From Stratiolaelaps scimitus (taxonomy: Eukaryota; Arthropoda; Arachnida; Mesostigmata; Laelapidae), in NCBI GenBank assembly GCA_019614645.1, contig JABWDB010000002.1:24851501-24915500 (forward strand): 64,000 nt of DNA. Reading direction: 5' to 3'. How positions within the stretch are numbered: the stretch's first letter is position 1; each line of letters opens with the position of its first letter. This document shows positions 13,583-25,500 of the stretch, piece by piece. The notes beneath the pieces were generated by a model, which was not told the DNA's origin, made no database searches, and was given only the letters and a program-made list of their open reading frames with translations. A program made the translations under genes and the position numbers.

Positions 13583-16500
13583 GGAGAATAAATATCGCTT
13601 TAGCGTGTCCAGGCACGAGCGCTGATCATTACTCATGGGGCCACTGTCATTGGAATCGCCTGACATAAAATAATTCCGCTTTTTCTTACTTTCCTTTTCC
13701 TATCACCTTCGACTCCTCCATACTTTGATTTGACTTGCAACGCGCTTTGAACTTGCAGGTAGACCTCAATATATATATCTATATATATATATATGACCGA
13801 TGACCACTCCCTGCAAGCGAATTGTTCGAAAGCTGAGGCTGGGGCAGCCTTCTCTCCCATTCGTCGTTTTTCCTTCGCTGGCTGTGGAGCCCGCAACAAC
13901 AACAGCTCGCATTTAGTGCGACCAAACACGTGCACTTCCCGCGCAGCGATTTCTTACAGTATATATATATACACTGTACACACATTCACGCTCGTTCCGT
14001 GAATCACTTTTGGCGCAGTTGTTCACGGCCCACACCTCGATCTTCGCTTTACTCTGATTGTTATACTGTTTGTTGACCAGCGCCAAATCGCGAGACCACT
14101 CTATAAACGAAAAGTGAAAGTTTGGTTTTGGAACGAGGCCAAATTTTCGGAGAAGAAATATTTTGTTTGGTAACGCTCCGGCTCCATTGTCGTGCTTTTG
14201 TTATTATTGTCATAGTATTTAATAGTTGTTGTTGTTGTTGCTGCTACCCGTCGTTGATATGGTGAGGATCGTAAGGAGATTGATCACGACGAAAAAAGGG
14301 ACGGGTCAAAGTATTAACACTGTCACAATAATAATATTTACCTTGGGGTATGTTATTGTTGTTATTGTTGTTGTCTGATCAGATGTCAAGATGGACCTGC
14401 TGAAAATAGCAATCGTTAAATTTAACTAAATCGTATCAATCTCAGCCAAAATCTGACCTCTTTCAAGAGATAAAAGCTTTGCGAGGTAAAAAGAATAGCT
14501 GATTACTAGCTGATGAGAACCGTCTGTACACAGGCGGTCGAATGTGGCTAGAAAAAGATAACAATATTATGTTGTCCTTTATTGAAACGGCAAATAAGAG
14601 ACAGAGAGATGAAAAAGGCGACAAAGGTCCAAAGGGGTGAATTATATTCGTACGTGCTGTATCGCGTACATTGACACCCCCTCATAATGCATAATTCATT
14701 TTGACTTGACGACTTGATGGAGAGTCGCCAATGGTGCTTCAAACGGAGGCACAAAGAAGCACATGTGACAAACACACTACATAGAATGCTGCATAACTAG
14801 ATAACATTATTATTCAGTAAAACAAAGTGTTTGTTCTTTTCACGAAGCTCACTATCCCAGTGCAGCACAACCCCCCCCTCTTTCGCTGAGTGTCTCGTAA
14901 CTCATAAATGGTTTGGACTGTCATTTCGGATTTTAGTTGACAACGACTACGTTGAGTATTCGTTTACGTAGGTCGGAATCGTAGCTCTGGTCATTCTTTG
15001 GCGAAGATGTCCACTCAAGACGGTTGGCTTCACCGCGAGTTAAAGCCTCTTCTACCGTGCGCTGATTTAAGCTTGTCCCTCTCTCTCTCTATTTCTCTCC
15101 TGGGCATTGGGAATAGATGGGCAAGGCGAAAGCATATAAGATGGAGCCGTCCACTGTGTCCGAGAAGACACCACGTAGCAGCTGTAGTGTAATCGGTCTG
15201 TGTCGTTAGGCCCATCCCCGACGATGCCGCAGCATTAGCAGCTACAGCAATAACAAGCATAACAATATCAGTAGATCGCGGCAGTGCTAGCAAGAACAAC
15301 AATGGCTCTTTAACAAAAATCGTCTGCTCTTGCTGCTGCTGCTATTACTCAGTGATGTCTATCTCGAGAGTGGATGTTCGTCGATGTCGCTAGCGGATTC
15401 GTTGTCTGAGCAGCAACAAAAATTGGCACCAACTGAGCAAAACACATACGAATGTGACGAACAACATCTTGAACAATAGCAACGGCGGCTAAACAACAGG
15501 CAACAAAGGAAGATACGGGAACAGCCACGATAATAATAATAACAGTAACAACAACGACAACATCTGTACAAAAGAAGCAGAGAGAGCTAATAAAGAAACA
15601 AATCATAAGAGAATGACAGTTGTATAGAAGTGTTATTCGCGGAGTAAGCACCAACTCATAAAAAGTCCTTCTACCTCAGAGAGACACTTTTAGCTATGAC
15701 GATCTCTCGTCTTTCGCCTAACTGAGATAGTAATTAAGATAGCTGCCGCTGAATATGCGCACTCAAGACAGCAATATTGATAATAACAGCAGAACAGGCT
15801 AATGAATGAAAGAACCAATTAAGTAACGTCAAGTTACACACCGCAGGCTCGAATCCCTCGACGCGACATGTAGACAACTTAGCCGCTGTAAAACTACAGT
15901 TCTATGAATAAACCAATAAAACTCTTACACTAACATGTACTGGTAGATATGTTGTGCCAGCTCGTACAACAAACGCATGTGTGCAACGGGTACAATCACC
16001 CTGACGACAACGACAAAACAAGTTCGATCATCATATTCATGAGTGCGAAGAGGAAAGTAAACAAAGATGCTAATTGTGACGATTTGGCTGAATAGAGAGA
16101 TAGACAAAAAGAGAGAGATCGATGAATAAACGGAACGATTTCCCGTTGACAAAGAACTCTCTCTCTCCCTCTCTCTCGCATTGTAGAAAAGTAAAGCAAT
16201 TGTTGAATTCTGGACTTCCGATTGGTTTTCCGAAAAAACAACTATAATATGCTGGGGGCGTATTCTGGATAATGTTTTCATTGGGTCTGGCATGGAGTTT
16301 AGCCTTTTTGTAGGTATCATTAGGTCCGTCACGAGGCTCGCTTCAGTTGAGCTGCATTCTGAGCTGTTGGCATTGATGGACTGAAATATATTATGGGTTA
16401 TGTGCGCCAAACAATTGCACACAGATGGAATCGTAATATAACTTGAATGGATTTTTGGTGCACGCCTTAATACATTGCTAAAGCAATGTATTGGCTTATC

Positions 16501-19500
16501 AGGTTAAAATAATAATGGGTAATAACGTTCGCCTGATCGAGTTTTACCAAAATTCTTCTTTTATTATCAACTACTGTACATCTCCAGAAACTAACTCTAA
16601 AATTATAGTACTATGCTGCTGCGATCGAGCACGCACTCAATATTCACTATAGAAACACTTGAAAAAATCGATTTCGTTATCGATAGAGATCAATGAGTAA
16701 ATGTGGTAGGTTCAGGTACTCTGCGCCCTCAGAACTAACACCAGCATGGTGCTATGTGTGAGATGGCAGCGGAAACGTAAAAACGAATGCTTGAAGCCCC
16801 AGCTGTTGCTGGTTGTCAACGCGGAGGTGGGCCCACGCTCCAGCGAGTCTTGACGCACAATTTTAGCTAGGCGAGGTATCAGCTTTAGCGGGTATGTTCG
16901 TGTGATCTGTCTGTGTGTGTGTCTGTCTCTATAGCGTCGATCACGATTTCCGTGGTGTCGTGCGCCATCTGGGTAGTGAATAGTTCGTCTATCGTTCACG
17001 CCCGCTCATTCGTTGGTCCGTCAACGATTATGGCGCTCCTGTCGTCCTCCCGAAGAAAAACAACACCTTGCTGCCGGAGAAAATTGGTCAGCCAGCAAAC
17101 GCAAGAAGGAAACATCAGTAAATCAGTGCACGCAGATGAACTCAACTGATGGATGCGTCTGAATGCCGGCCGTTCTAGTCAGTCACTCACTACGTAGCAC
17201 TTGAAATCGTCAAGTGTAGGAAATTTGTTTCGGTTATTTTTTTTTCGTCGATGTGCCGAAAACTGTCCGCGCTTGTGAAGGCATGACCAGCTGTGTCTCT
17301 CTCTTCTGATCTGCGAGTCCGCGATCTGTTATGGGGGAACTACTACCGGCGTTGCTTCGGAGGAATCAGGGGTCACGACAGATTTGTCCCGTGATGATCA
17401 TCTTCGATGATGATGAACGCGAAAAGCGGACATTGTTCCGAGTGGAGCTATGTTGCCCGCTCTTTCGTACACTTGATACAAAAATGTACTAAGTAAGCGG
17501 CTTATATGCTGACAACCGGCAGCGCTGAAAGTGGTCAAAGTCGAAATCGTCAACTCATGAACCTATCAGATACCTAGATAGGTAAGGAAAATAAAATATA
17601 AAAAAACTGTTCAGCTGGTCAACGTCGAAGCATACAGTCTAAGCTAATATCATTCGGGTAGATTCATCAGTACGAGTTAAAAAAATAATATTTCATAGCT
17701 GTATTGTACATACATGTGAATAATCTCTGCCATCGTTGCTGTATCTCTTTCTGTCTCTACCTTCACAGATATGCGGTGTGGTGATCTTCTCAATCCTCAA
17801 GGAGAACTCGTTCTCGCACTCAGAGCCAATCTACTGGCTGCAATACACATCCTTCATGTTCTTCCTAAATTCATTCTTCCTCGTCTTGTCTGGAGCTCTC
17901 ACCGGCGAGGGCGTGTCCGGTAGCTTCTACGTAAGTATTATATAATATTATTCACGTCAAGTAAGATGTCGATGATTTGATTAATAAATATAATATAATA
18001 ACTGATCTACTAGATTAGCTATTGCTTACGAGCTGTCTTGTAACCTACACGTGTCCGCCTTCAGGTCGCTTATAATACAGACATTGAATGACAGTCGTCA
18101 TAAAATCAAGTGATAAAACAGTTTTACTAACAAACTGTAAAATGAGCTGTCTCTATGGACCTGGAGCTGTCCGTGCACAAATATAGTGTCCTGCACCTTG
18201 ATCGCCCGATCCGAGATTGCCTGTAACATCCTTGGCAAGTGGATATTGAAGTATATCTTCACCTATCAAAGACATAAGAGTATTAATATTGGCGTCTCTG
18301 AAATTGTAGTCAAACAACCAGAAGAGACTAATGCGATAATGGCCTTAATGGCTAACAATTCTCATATTCTCAAAAAAGCTGTATATGCTACACATGCATA
18401 ATATCAATATACTACCTTGAGTAAAATAGCACAAATTGGAATGGACGTTTAGTAATAGACAGAATTGGACAATTTAAGATTCACCAGAAATCCATCAGGC
18501 GCATCGAACATCGACGTAATGCTGGAGTCAGTGATATTGGATGCGAGAGCTAGTAAGATTGACATTCATATATTGATATGCGACTGAATAATGGAGATAT
18601 ATAGGAAAATGTATTCTGACGAATATCGTCAGGAGAAGTTGTTCCGAACAGAACCAATAATTATTATTGCGTATACGTAGTAAAAAAACGCATGGCAATA
18701 AGTGAAAAACCAAGAAAAACCCAACCTCATTTCACCCTCCATTATGAGACGAAACGCATATATGTATACGGTATGGCCAAAAGACATTCGAAGAGTAAAC
18801 GCGAATGAGTGGCTCGCACACAGTCTTGTGCGAGTCATTATTGTCCTGAGGCGGACACTCACCATCATCTCATTTATTGCCGAGATGCTATGACGACGAA
18901 TGGCCATTCGCGAAGACAATAGACAATTAGTAATCGCCAGCTTGAGCTGTTCTATTTAATCTTATAATAATCATCTTAATTTGTTGACTCTGTGAAAAGC
19001 AGCAGAGTCACGCAGGTCTATCTATTGTGTTGTCCCGTCTCAAACAATATTATTTTACACAATCTTGAATACAGATTCTCAAATGTCGAGAAAAGAGGAC
19101 AATTCAAGCAAATACCAAGATAGGTTTAAGAAAAGTTTAACTTTGTACTGCTCTCAAGCGTTCTTCCTCCGTAACGTTCGAAAATATAGTCCAGAACTAA
19201 ATAAGCTTCGTGGGGCGACTCATAAAGCTTCTTACAAAAATGCAATACATGAGATAATGATGAAAACGATTTCAACTACCGCTGGCGAAGCTGATTAGTT
19301 GTGGACTATATGCAAATGCATTTAAATTACAGCACAACGTCTACCACTTCTTCGGTCTGGTCCTCTATTGCGGCCTAGCCATCTGGTCTATCTCAAAGGA
19401 TGGCGCCCCTTCTGGAGAGAAACCCAAGAACCACTACTGGGCTTCAATGGTAAATTAATCGTCATACACATCATGTGACAAACTTTCAATATATCAATAT

Positions 19501-19845
19501 GTACCAACATGATCCTTACCGCAAAGTAATGATAACACGATATTAGTCACCCTCTTTCAAATCTCATTGATAGGCATATCATCAGTCGAGGCAGTTATAA
19601 CTGAACCTATATCTGCATATCGCTGTGAGTAAACAACAAAATTGTCTTTTGCAAGATCGGTACCAGCGTGTTACTCCAGTTCTCGACCGCATGGAATGAT
19701 TTTCCATCTCCCTTGTTTTTTTCCGAGAAGTGCTACCCGCTCGATGCAAACACTTAACGATCATTGTAATTGACATTTACAGATTCTGTCGTTCATCGCC
19801 GCTCTCATTCACGGAATGCACGGAGTGTTCAACTGCCGCGGTTAA
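3498..19845 (+). CDS. MARVEL-like four-transmembrane protein, whole gene with two alternative first exons
   Basis: I read a gene of four coding exons: first exon 3552-3617 (form a) or 7048-7113 (form b), then 17769-17930, 19333-19449 and 19783-19845 (TAA stop). Each exon is a whole number of codons (22, 54, 39 and 20), so all junctions are phase 0 and either first exon gives a 135-residue protein. It has four hydrophobic segments: about residues 16-32 (FLLVELICGVVIF), 46-66, 79-95 and 113-130. This spacing fits MARVEL-type tetraspan proteins of vesicle or junction membranes. Acceptors (TTCACAG, AATTACAG, ATTTACAG) and donors (GTAAGT, GTAAAT) are good. AATAAA signals at 20445-20450 and shortly after could end the transcript. 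The family call rests on topology and size; I do not recognise a named orthologue. Confidence 0.75.
4024..4100. repeat. Exact 40-bp tandem duplication
   Basis: The unit starting GATGCTAACTGACAATGAG at 4024 recurs at 4064 with no mismatch over 37 bases, so the period is 40. It lies between the two alternative first exons. The near identity suggests a recent slippage or duplication event, or possibly an assembly artefact. Confidence 0.9.
5381..5410. repeat. (TA)n microsatellite
   Basis: Pure alternating AT of about 30 bases. Similar tracts lie near 171-191, 7565-7589, 13013-13038, 13547-13582, 33100-33122 and 38450-38486. They are the most common simple repeat of this window and lie outside the assigned exons. 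Confidence 0.9.
7048..7113 (+). CDS. Alternative first coding exon b of the tetraspan gene
   Basis: ATG at 7048, in the context CACCAAGATGG, opens MGVSFHKEECCSRSGRFLLV. The exon ends at a donor GTCAGT at 7114, a weaker match than that of exon a. The preceding 200 bases are GC-richer than their surroundings and end in a pyrimidine-rich 5' leader, consistent with a separate promoter and untranslated leader. The first membrane segment is completed by the shared exon at 17769. Confidence 0.75.
7460..7512. repeat. Hairpin with ATT-rich stem
   Basis: CAGTACCTATTATTATTAT on the left pairs with ATAATAATGATAGGTACTG on the right with one mismatch around a short A+T loop. The outer ten pairs (CAGTACCTAT) are mixed sequence, so it is not only a trinucleotide run. 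Confidence 0.6.
8600..8641. repeat. 11-bp inverted repeat
   Basis: CCAGCGATCCG at 8600-8610 is the exact reverse complement of CGGATCGCTGG at 8631-8641, with a 20-base spacer. The following 300 bases are GC-richer than the surrounding intron. No encoded product is recognisable. Confidence 0.75.
8958..9056. repeat. Long foldback with a perfect 22-bp core
   Basis: Bases 8972-8993 (GCCAGAGAGCTGACTACATC plus AC) are the exact reverse complement of 9003-9024, around a 9-base loop. The pairing resumes outside the core: GTGAG at 8966-8970 against CTCAC, and CAGCAAA at 8958-8964 against TTTGCTG ending at 9056. The right arm carries extra bases, including two ACAACGGC-like stretches. The asymmetry suggests an inverted duplication that later gained insertions. 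A structured RNA is possible. Confidence 0.8.
16469..16492. repeat. Short perfect palindrome
   Basis: AATACATTGCT and AGCAATGTATT flank two adenines, giving a perfect 11-bp stem with a minimal loop inside the large tetraspan intron. No further role is visible. Confidence 0.7.
17769..17930 (+). CDS. Tetraspan gene, shared exon 2
   Basis: This 54-codon exon starts ICGVVIFSILKEN and ends in GEGVSGSFY. It sits between a pyrimidine-rich acceptor (CTCTACCTTCACAG) and the donor GTAAGT. It completes membrane segment 1, supplies the first extracellular-type loop (SHSEPIYWLQ) and all of segment 2 (SFMFFLNSFFLVLSG). The flanking introns are A+T-rich, while the exon shows the C/G-ending codons typical of expressed genes here. 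Confidence 0.8.
19333..19449 (+). CDS. Tetraspan gene, shared exon 3
   Basis: This 39-codon exon encodes HNVYHFFGLVLYCGLAIWSI, the third membrane segment, followed by a hydrophilic loop (SKDGAPSGEKPKNH) and the start of segment 4 (YWASM). It has an AATTACAG acceptor and a GTAAAT donor, with phase 0 on both sides. Confidence 0.8.
19783..19845 (+). CDS. Tetraspan gene, last coding exon
   Basis: ILSFIAALIHGMHGVFNCRG then TAA. It follows an ATTTACAG acceptor and completes membrane segment 4 with a very short tail ending in a Cys that could be palmitoylated. The untranslated tail probably runs to the AATAAA signals at 20445-20460. Confidence 0.8.
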   Translation: MLSFIAALIHGMHGVFNCRG

Positions 19846-22528
19846 ACGTCCGAAGATCCGTTATGTGCGATCCTCACCATCCTTCGATAGACATCATCAA
19901 CGAGTGATCAATCATAGTCTGCATGTTTTTTCTTCGGATCCTGTTGAAGTTGAAATCGGACCGAAGACTTTTGTGCAAACATCATCAAGATCAATTCATT
20001 CAAGATGAACGCCAATATACATATTTACTAAAACGACCTTCGTTCCTTTTCGAGATCGAAGCGAGCGTTCTTAACATGATGAGACAGAAACTCCGCTGCT
20101 GAAATTCGATTTTTGAGTCAACTTATTAAAACGGGTCAAGTTCACCGTGTCATTGCTTTAGCCTGCGAGCCAACGTCTAGAAGGGGCTTTTTTTGGAAGC
20201 CAACTCTAGCAGCGAGTGTAGCTGTCCTTGTGTTGAACGCTCACCGGTCTAGCATCATTGTGCAAAACCAAATCTGGTTAATAACAAAACAAACTGACCA
20301 TTTAATTATTATTATTAAATAAAAATAATAATAATTATTATTATTATATAATATATTATACCAATTGCCAAACTTAGAAGTCGGACATGCATAAGTAAGT
20401 GTGCAATTAAAAAAGCTTGAGTGCTCTCAAACCAATCAATGTGAAATAAAGTAAATAAAGAATAACAATGAAAGTTTGTCAATAACGCCTGTGCGAGTTT
20501 TTATTTATCTTACATTGATACTTTATTCATCTGTTTAAACCTCTGTTATGAAACTTTCCTGGGCTACTAATTCCAACCCTCTAGTAGAAATATGAGAGTG
20601 ACAATACTCAGTGACTCTCGAAAGCAGCGTGGTTCGTAGGCCGAATCCGTGCGAATTCTCAGGTCGAAGTCATTCTTTTCTCATGAAGAGCAGAAACTGA
20701 AAATCTTCATTGTTGGTGCATGTGAGGCACACACATGCCATCGACTCCCTCGGGACCATAACGGCCTCGGCCTTCACCCTGTCCCCAACAGCTTCACTGA
20801 TAATTGTATATTTTAAGACATACATTTATATGAAAGAAGAGCATGCCTCGATAGTTCCAAACCGGATAGGAAAGGCCTCCTCATTCATACACTGTACGAA
20901 GGTACGGCATTCCACGAAACAAGGATTCCGAGTTCGATAGAACTGCAGACGGGACGCCCCCTGTTCTGGTAAGTGTCATGCTTAGCTCTCTAGGAGACTG
21001 GGATAGTGTCCGCTCTTTCGAAGCATGGATCGATAACATAATGATGAGGAAAGATAAGCTAGAGAAAAGCAGGCAAAAATTGTTAAATTACCCGGAACAA
21101 AAGGGCTTCGGAAGGGGAGGCGCGGTTCACCTTTATTGAATCTGACGCCACTACCCAGGGCCAATAGTAGGGCTGTATGGTGGTAGTTTTATTCATCTCA
21201 TTTTACATGTACTTATATTATGGCTTAATAATACTTGTAACGTTAAAAACGTTTTTCACTTTTTTCCGGAAAACAACTGCTTTCAATTTAAATGTATTCG
21301 AATTTCTTTATTTTTTTGTCCGTTTACCGCCATACAGTTTGCTTGTTTTGGCGGGTACATTTAAAGATCCCGCCAGCAAAATGTTTACTTTTGAGATGTG
21401 TCTGTCGTCTGCAGTTCAGTTGTCATGAACTTATCAGTGGTTGCAAATGTAGAGAAATTATCGATTTAAACATACCGGTACGTACATGTTAGATAAGCAG
21501 CTATCTAGAGGATCCGAATAATGCGCGGATCAAGTCTACAATTTGAAATTTGATATCGTTTGCGCCACTAGAGATAATACCAGCTTCGTAAAGGTTCTTG
21601 TATGGACATCCTACAGACACTTTTTTCCGAGCGGGTTCCCTAATATATTGCTCCTGTCGAATAGAAGAAGAAAATAATCTGAATGCTTGTACCACTATGA
21701 CTACTATAACTCTGATACTCTTATATACATATGTTACTCTCCACTAACGTTTAGTTAAATGTGTACTCCGTTTGGTTTAGGATAGTTGAATTAATGGGCT
21801 TTGAAATCGAAAATTAGGATATTTCTGAGTTCGTATTACTGAGAACCGAGTTAAATTTGCGAGAACCGAGTTAAATTGAGTTCATAGCGGTTTAGGACAT
21901 TGTATATTTAAATTACTGTAATAATTTAGATACTCTATACCGCTTTTTTTATATGGGGATGGCGCAGGCGAGCGTCGAAGATCTGGAATTATTGAGTCCT
22001 CATACAACGGGTCTTTTACAAGTGACACATTGACAAGTTAATTGGAAACGTTAACGTTTATATAAAAAGCGACTACAGAATGAGCCTCGTTTACTACAGA
22101 TGTTACAGTTAATTTTAGAACACAATGTCTAAGTATAAGGAGGCTCACCATCACCATGTCATTGTCTACAATCGATGAAAAAATCATCTATGGCTAATTA
22201 TGTTCGAGATGTCTACCTATCTCCTTTTTATGAAACATTACTAAGTGCTGTAATTATTCTAATAACAATGAGCTATATTAATTAGTGCCATATATGTACA
22301 TGCAGTTATATATTGCGTACCTTGAGCCGTGATTGAACCAGTATTAGATATCGGGTTCATGGTAGACGCAACTCGATCATCTGTATATACTTATGGATAA
22401 ATCAACGCACGATAACATGAGCAACGCTTGAAAAATGTAACTAAGGTTTGCTTCGATTCTTTTTTTGACTGTGTGAATTTGTACGTATTTCAAACCGCAC
22501 GTTTCAGCTTTTACAGTTGTTTGTCAGA
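19846..22528. other. 3' untranslated and intergenic stretch
   Basis: The first 600 bases are probably the tetraspan 3' untranslated region, which includes an A+T foldback near 20300-20360. No exon is supported between 20.5 and 22.5 kb. A 17-base unit (GAGAACCGAGTTAAATT) is repeated in tandem at about 21841-21879. The end leads into the 5' region of the SWIM gene, where an acceptor-like TTACAG stands near 22516. Confidence 0.45.
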
Positions 22529-25500
22529 ATGTCCTCGGCCACTTGTGAGGAAGCCGTGTCTGGCGCATCTTTGGTTCAGCCATCGGTTGTATATGAGATC
22601 GAACAGGGACCGGGATCAAAGCCGAAGAATGGCAGACAACCCTTGCCATGGTGGTGTGACCTTTTTGGCCCGTATGAACTAGCCGAAATGGGAAAGACCA
22701 CCGATAATGATGGCAACGAACCTGAGGCCGACTCGGCTTCTACAGTCAACGCCGTCATTAGGGGAATTGGTGCATTTACGCTAGTGTCTGTTTTCGATCA
22801 TGGCGGTGGACGCTTCATGTCACAGTGTCTGTGGGGTGCCAGGGCTGCCTATATTAAGCAGCTGCCACAAGCCTGTCCAGTTCGAATGGAACACCATCGA
22901 GACGGAACGGTTATTACCAGGTTAGGGTTTTGCTAATACAACATGGAGATTGAAAAATTTCCATCATACTAGATTTTCATACATGTACGACTATGCTACA
23001 TGATCATACTATAGAGGTAACCTGTATTGCTTCTAATACTACAACCATTTTATCTACTGTTTTTTTTATCGTTATACGAGGTTTTACTAGGTTGAGTACC
23101 GTTGACTTTCTCTTGTTGAGTTTAGACAGGGTATTCATAATCATGGGCCAGAGCAAGAGACACCGAGTCCGTTATCTGGTCACATGCCGGCTCTGCCAGA
23201 AGTTGCACCCACATTCGACGAACTCTATGCCACTGTACAACCGTTCAAGCGGCAATGTAAACGAAACTTTAAGACCTACGTAACCGTACTGGATGCTGAC
23301 ACCCAACAGATCGTCCAGTGAGTATTGCGCGTACAATGCTCAACTTTTTCACAAATTATTTAATTATTATAAACGGACACGATCATCCACATACGCGAAT
23401 CTAGGCACGGAAAAATTCGTAACAAGAAAAATATTGAGATTTTCTTTGCAAACAATTAGATGCGCAATCATCGCTCAGTTACAACAAGGAAAAATAATCT
23501 TTTTGCAGAATGCCAATCACGGTCGACAATGTCCGAAAGGTGTTTGACTCTGCACAGCAAGCTAAGGTGGACGGAAAACTCCGTGAGTATAAATTACTCA
23601 TTTTCATTAACGAAGTTAAGGCGTTTATGGTTGTTATTGCTCATATCGGCAATTTGCTACCGGCGGATGCTTCGCTATATATTGGTATAATTACTGGCGT
23701 TGTTGTAATTATTCAATTTTAGGATGGTGCTGCCCGGTCGATGATTGTGGTTCACAAATGTTAGGTAAATGGAACCTGTTTCGTCATTTGCAACTCTACC
23801 ATCTGCCAGAAGGCCAGCGCATGTGAGTCTTGATTCCACAGTTTAACATACATTGTCAATTTTTTTCGATCACACCGAGTGCATTAAACGAGTTTGGACA
23901 TTATTACTTGCCTATTTATACGGTTCTTTATATAAACAGATGTATTTCCATCAAGGCATGTAAGTCACGAAAAATTCTTCTTTTTTTCCTCATCGCGCAG
24001 CGTGACTGAGCAGGTCAAATCGACATTGAAAATATCCGGTTTATCTATTGTGTGCCCCATCTGCAAAGAGAACTTCAAATGGCGTCGTAAATGTCTCCAG
24101 CACATTATAGACGAACATCAGGTGCCCCTCAAGGTTTCCGAGTGAGTTATCTTCATTCATTATTTCTATCTCCTATCTGTCTTTATATATTATATATAGT
24201 AGAAACTCAATCGAATTAACAAAACAACAGAGCGTATCCCGTTTATTCTGGAAACTCTCAGTTAGAGATATAGAGCATGGCTCAAAACGATGTTCAACGA
24301 TTTCGACTTTTTACCCAGTTATGCTGATTGCAATATTGTTATTGCTATTACCTACCCTTTATTTACAGGCATGAGTTTGCTTCGTCGGATGACTTCTGGG
24401 AGTGGAAAGCCCGTACAGAATCTGAGGAAATGTCCACCTTCTCTCGTCATAAACAATCGAAACTGCATGAAATTGAGGGGATTTACCAGTGTTTCCTGGG
24501 GCGACGCGCCGCCTTCGAGCGGAAGGTAATAATGTTTTTCATAACGACAAATTTTGTCAACTATATATCGACTAATTAATACAGCTTAATTGGATTTTAT
24601 AGTGCAGCCGGGCATCTCTACAACGTCCGGGTTGTGTCACCCAACACCGGGACGACTATGTACGGAGTGTTCGACGAAATGGAGTTATTCTCTTTCAAAG
24701 TTCGTTTATTCTGATTTGAGTTCATTGCCTTTGCACATATTGCCATACGTCTCTATTTAAATGCTTCTACTTTTTTGTTCTTCATCTTCCTTTGTGGTTT
24801 AGTGCGAAGGTGAGACAAAGCCCCGAAAGAAGGCTCGTCTATTGAATCATTTCTGTCCAGCGGTGATGGACGTCAAACTTGGGCAGAGCCATGGTGAAAG
24901 AGGTGGCGGCAGTACTGGCCGGATTCACGTTACTTTCTACAGGACACACATCGGCCACACGCCGTCTCCTCTCGATGTGAAGTATGTCCCAGCTTTCCGA
25001 TATCTTTTGTTGGTTTTCTAGTTCCGGGGAAGATTCTAAATGAAGTCTTCGGTTCAATACCTATAATGTTACTGTTTTTCGAGCTGACCCTCAGCTGTTC
25101 CCCTATCTGACAGGCCTCAGCACTATGGAAGAAGTCAACTTTCCCTATTCTGCCCTGTTGGGATAAACGTTTAACCCATAAGGTCGTTGAGTACAAAGAG
25201 AAATTTAGTAGAAAGACAATATTGCCTATTGAGATACACATCAAAATACTGCGCTACTTTAAATGTAATCTCATTTTTCAACCGCCTCGTCTAATAGTGC
25301 ATTTGTTGCATCGTTTTTTTTGGTTGTAAAAAACGAACGTATTGTTTTTGTCGAATGTTCACTTTTTATTGTAAAAGGATGACCAATGAAGATTCACAGT
25401 GGCTTCGGGAGCAAATGGAAGCCGGAAAGGATCCCCAAGAAATCATGGCTGAAGTTGCACGTAGCTTCGACGGGCGCGGTCCACTCAGAAGGCTGCACGT

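Larger units (their letters stand above)
7114..17768 (+). other. Large intron of the tetraspan gene (10.7 kb)
   Basis: This stretch between exon b and the shared second exon carries no exon I can support. The longest open frame is a minus-strand frame at 10268-10708 with no recognisable family, splice context or codon pattern. The intron contains the foldbacks at 7460-7512 and 8958-9056, an 11-bp inverted repeat at 8600-8610/8631-8641, a short palindrome at 16469-16492, a 17-bp direct repeat near 12570 and 12603, and several simple repeats. Confidence 0.5.

Noticed and set aside
15841..15880. GGCTCGAATCC resembles a tRNA T-loop
   Set aside because: No matching acceptor, D or anticodon stems can be drawn in the 75 bases around it.
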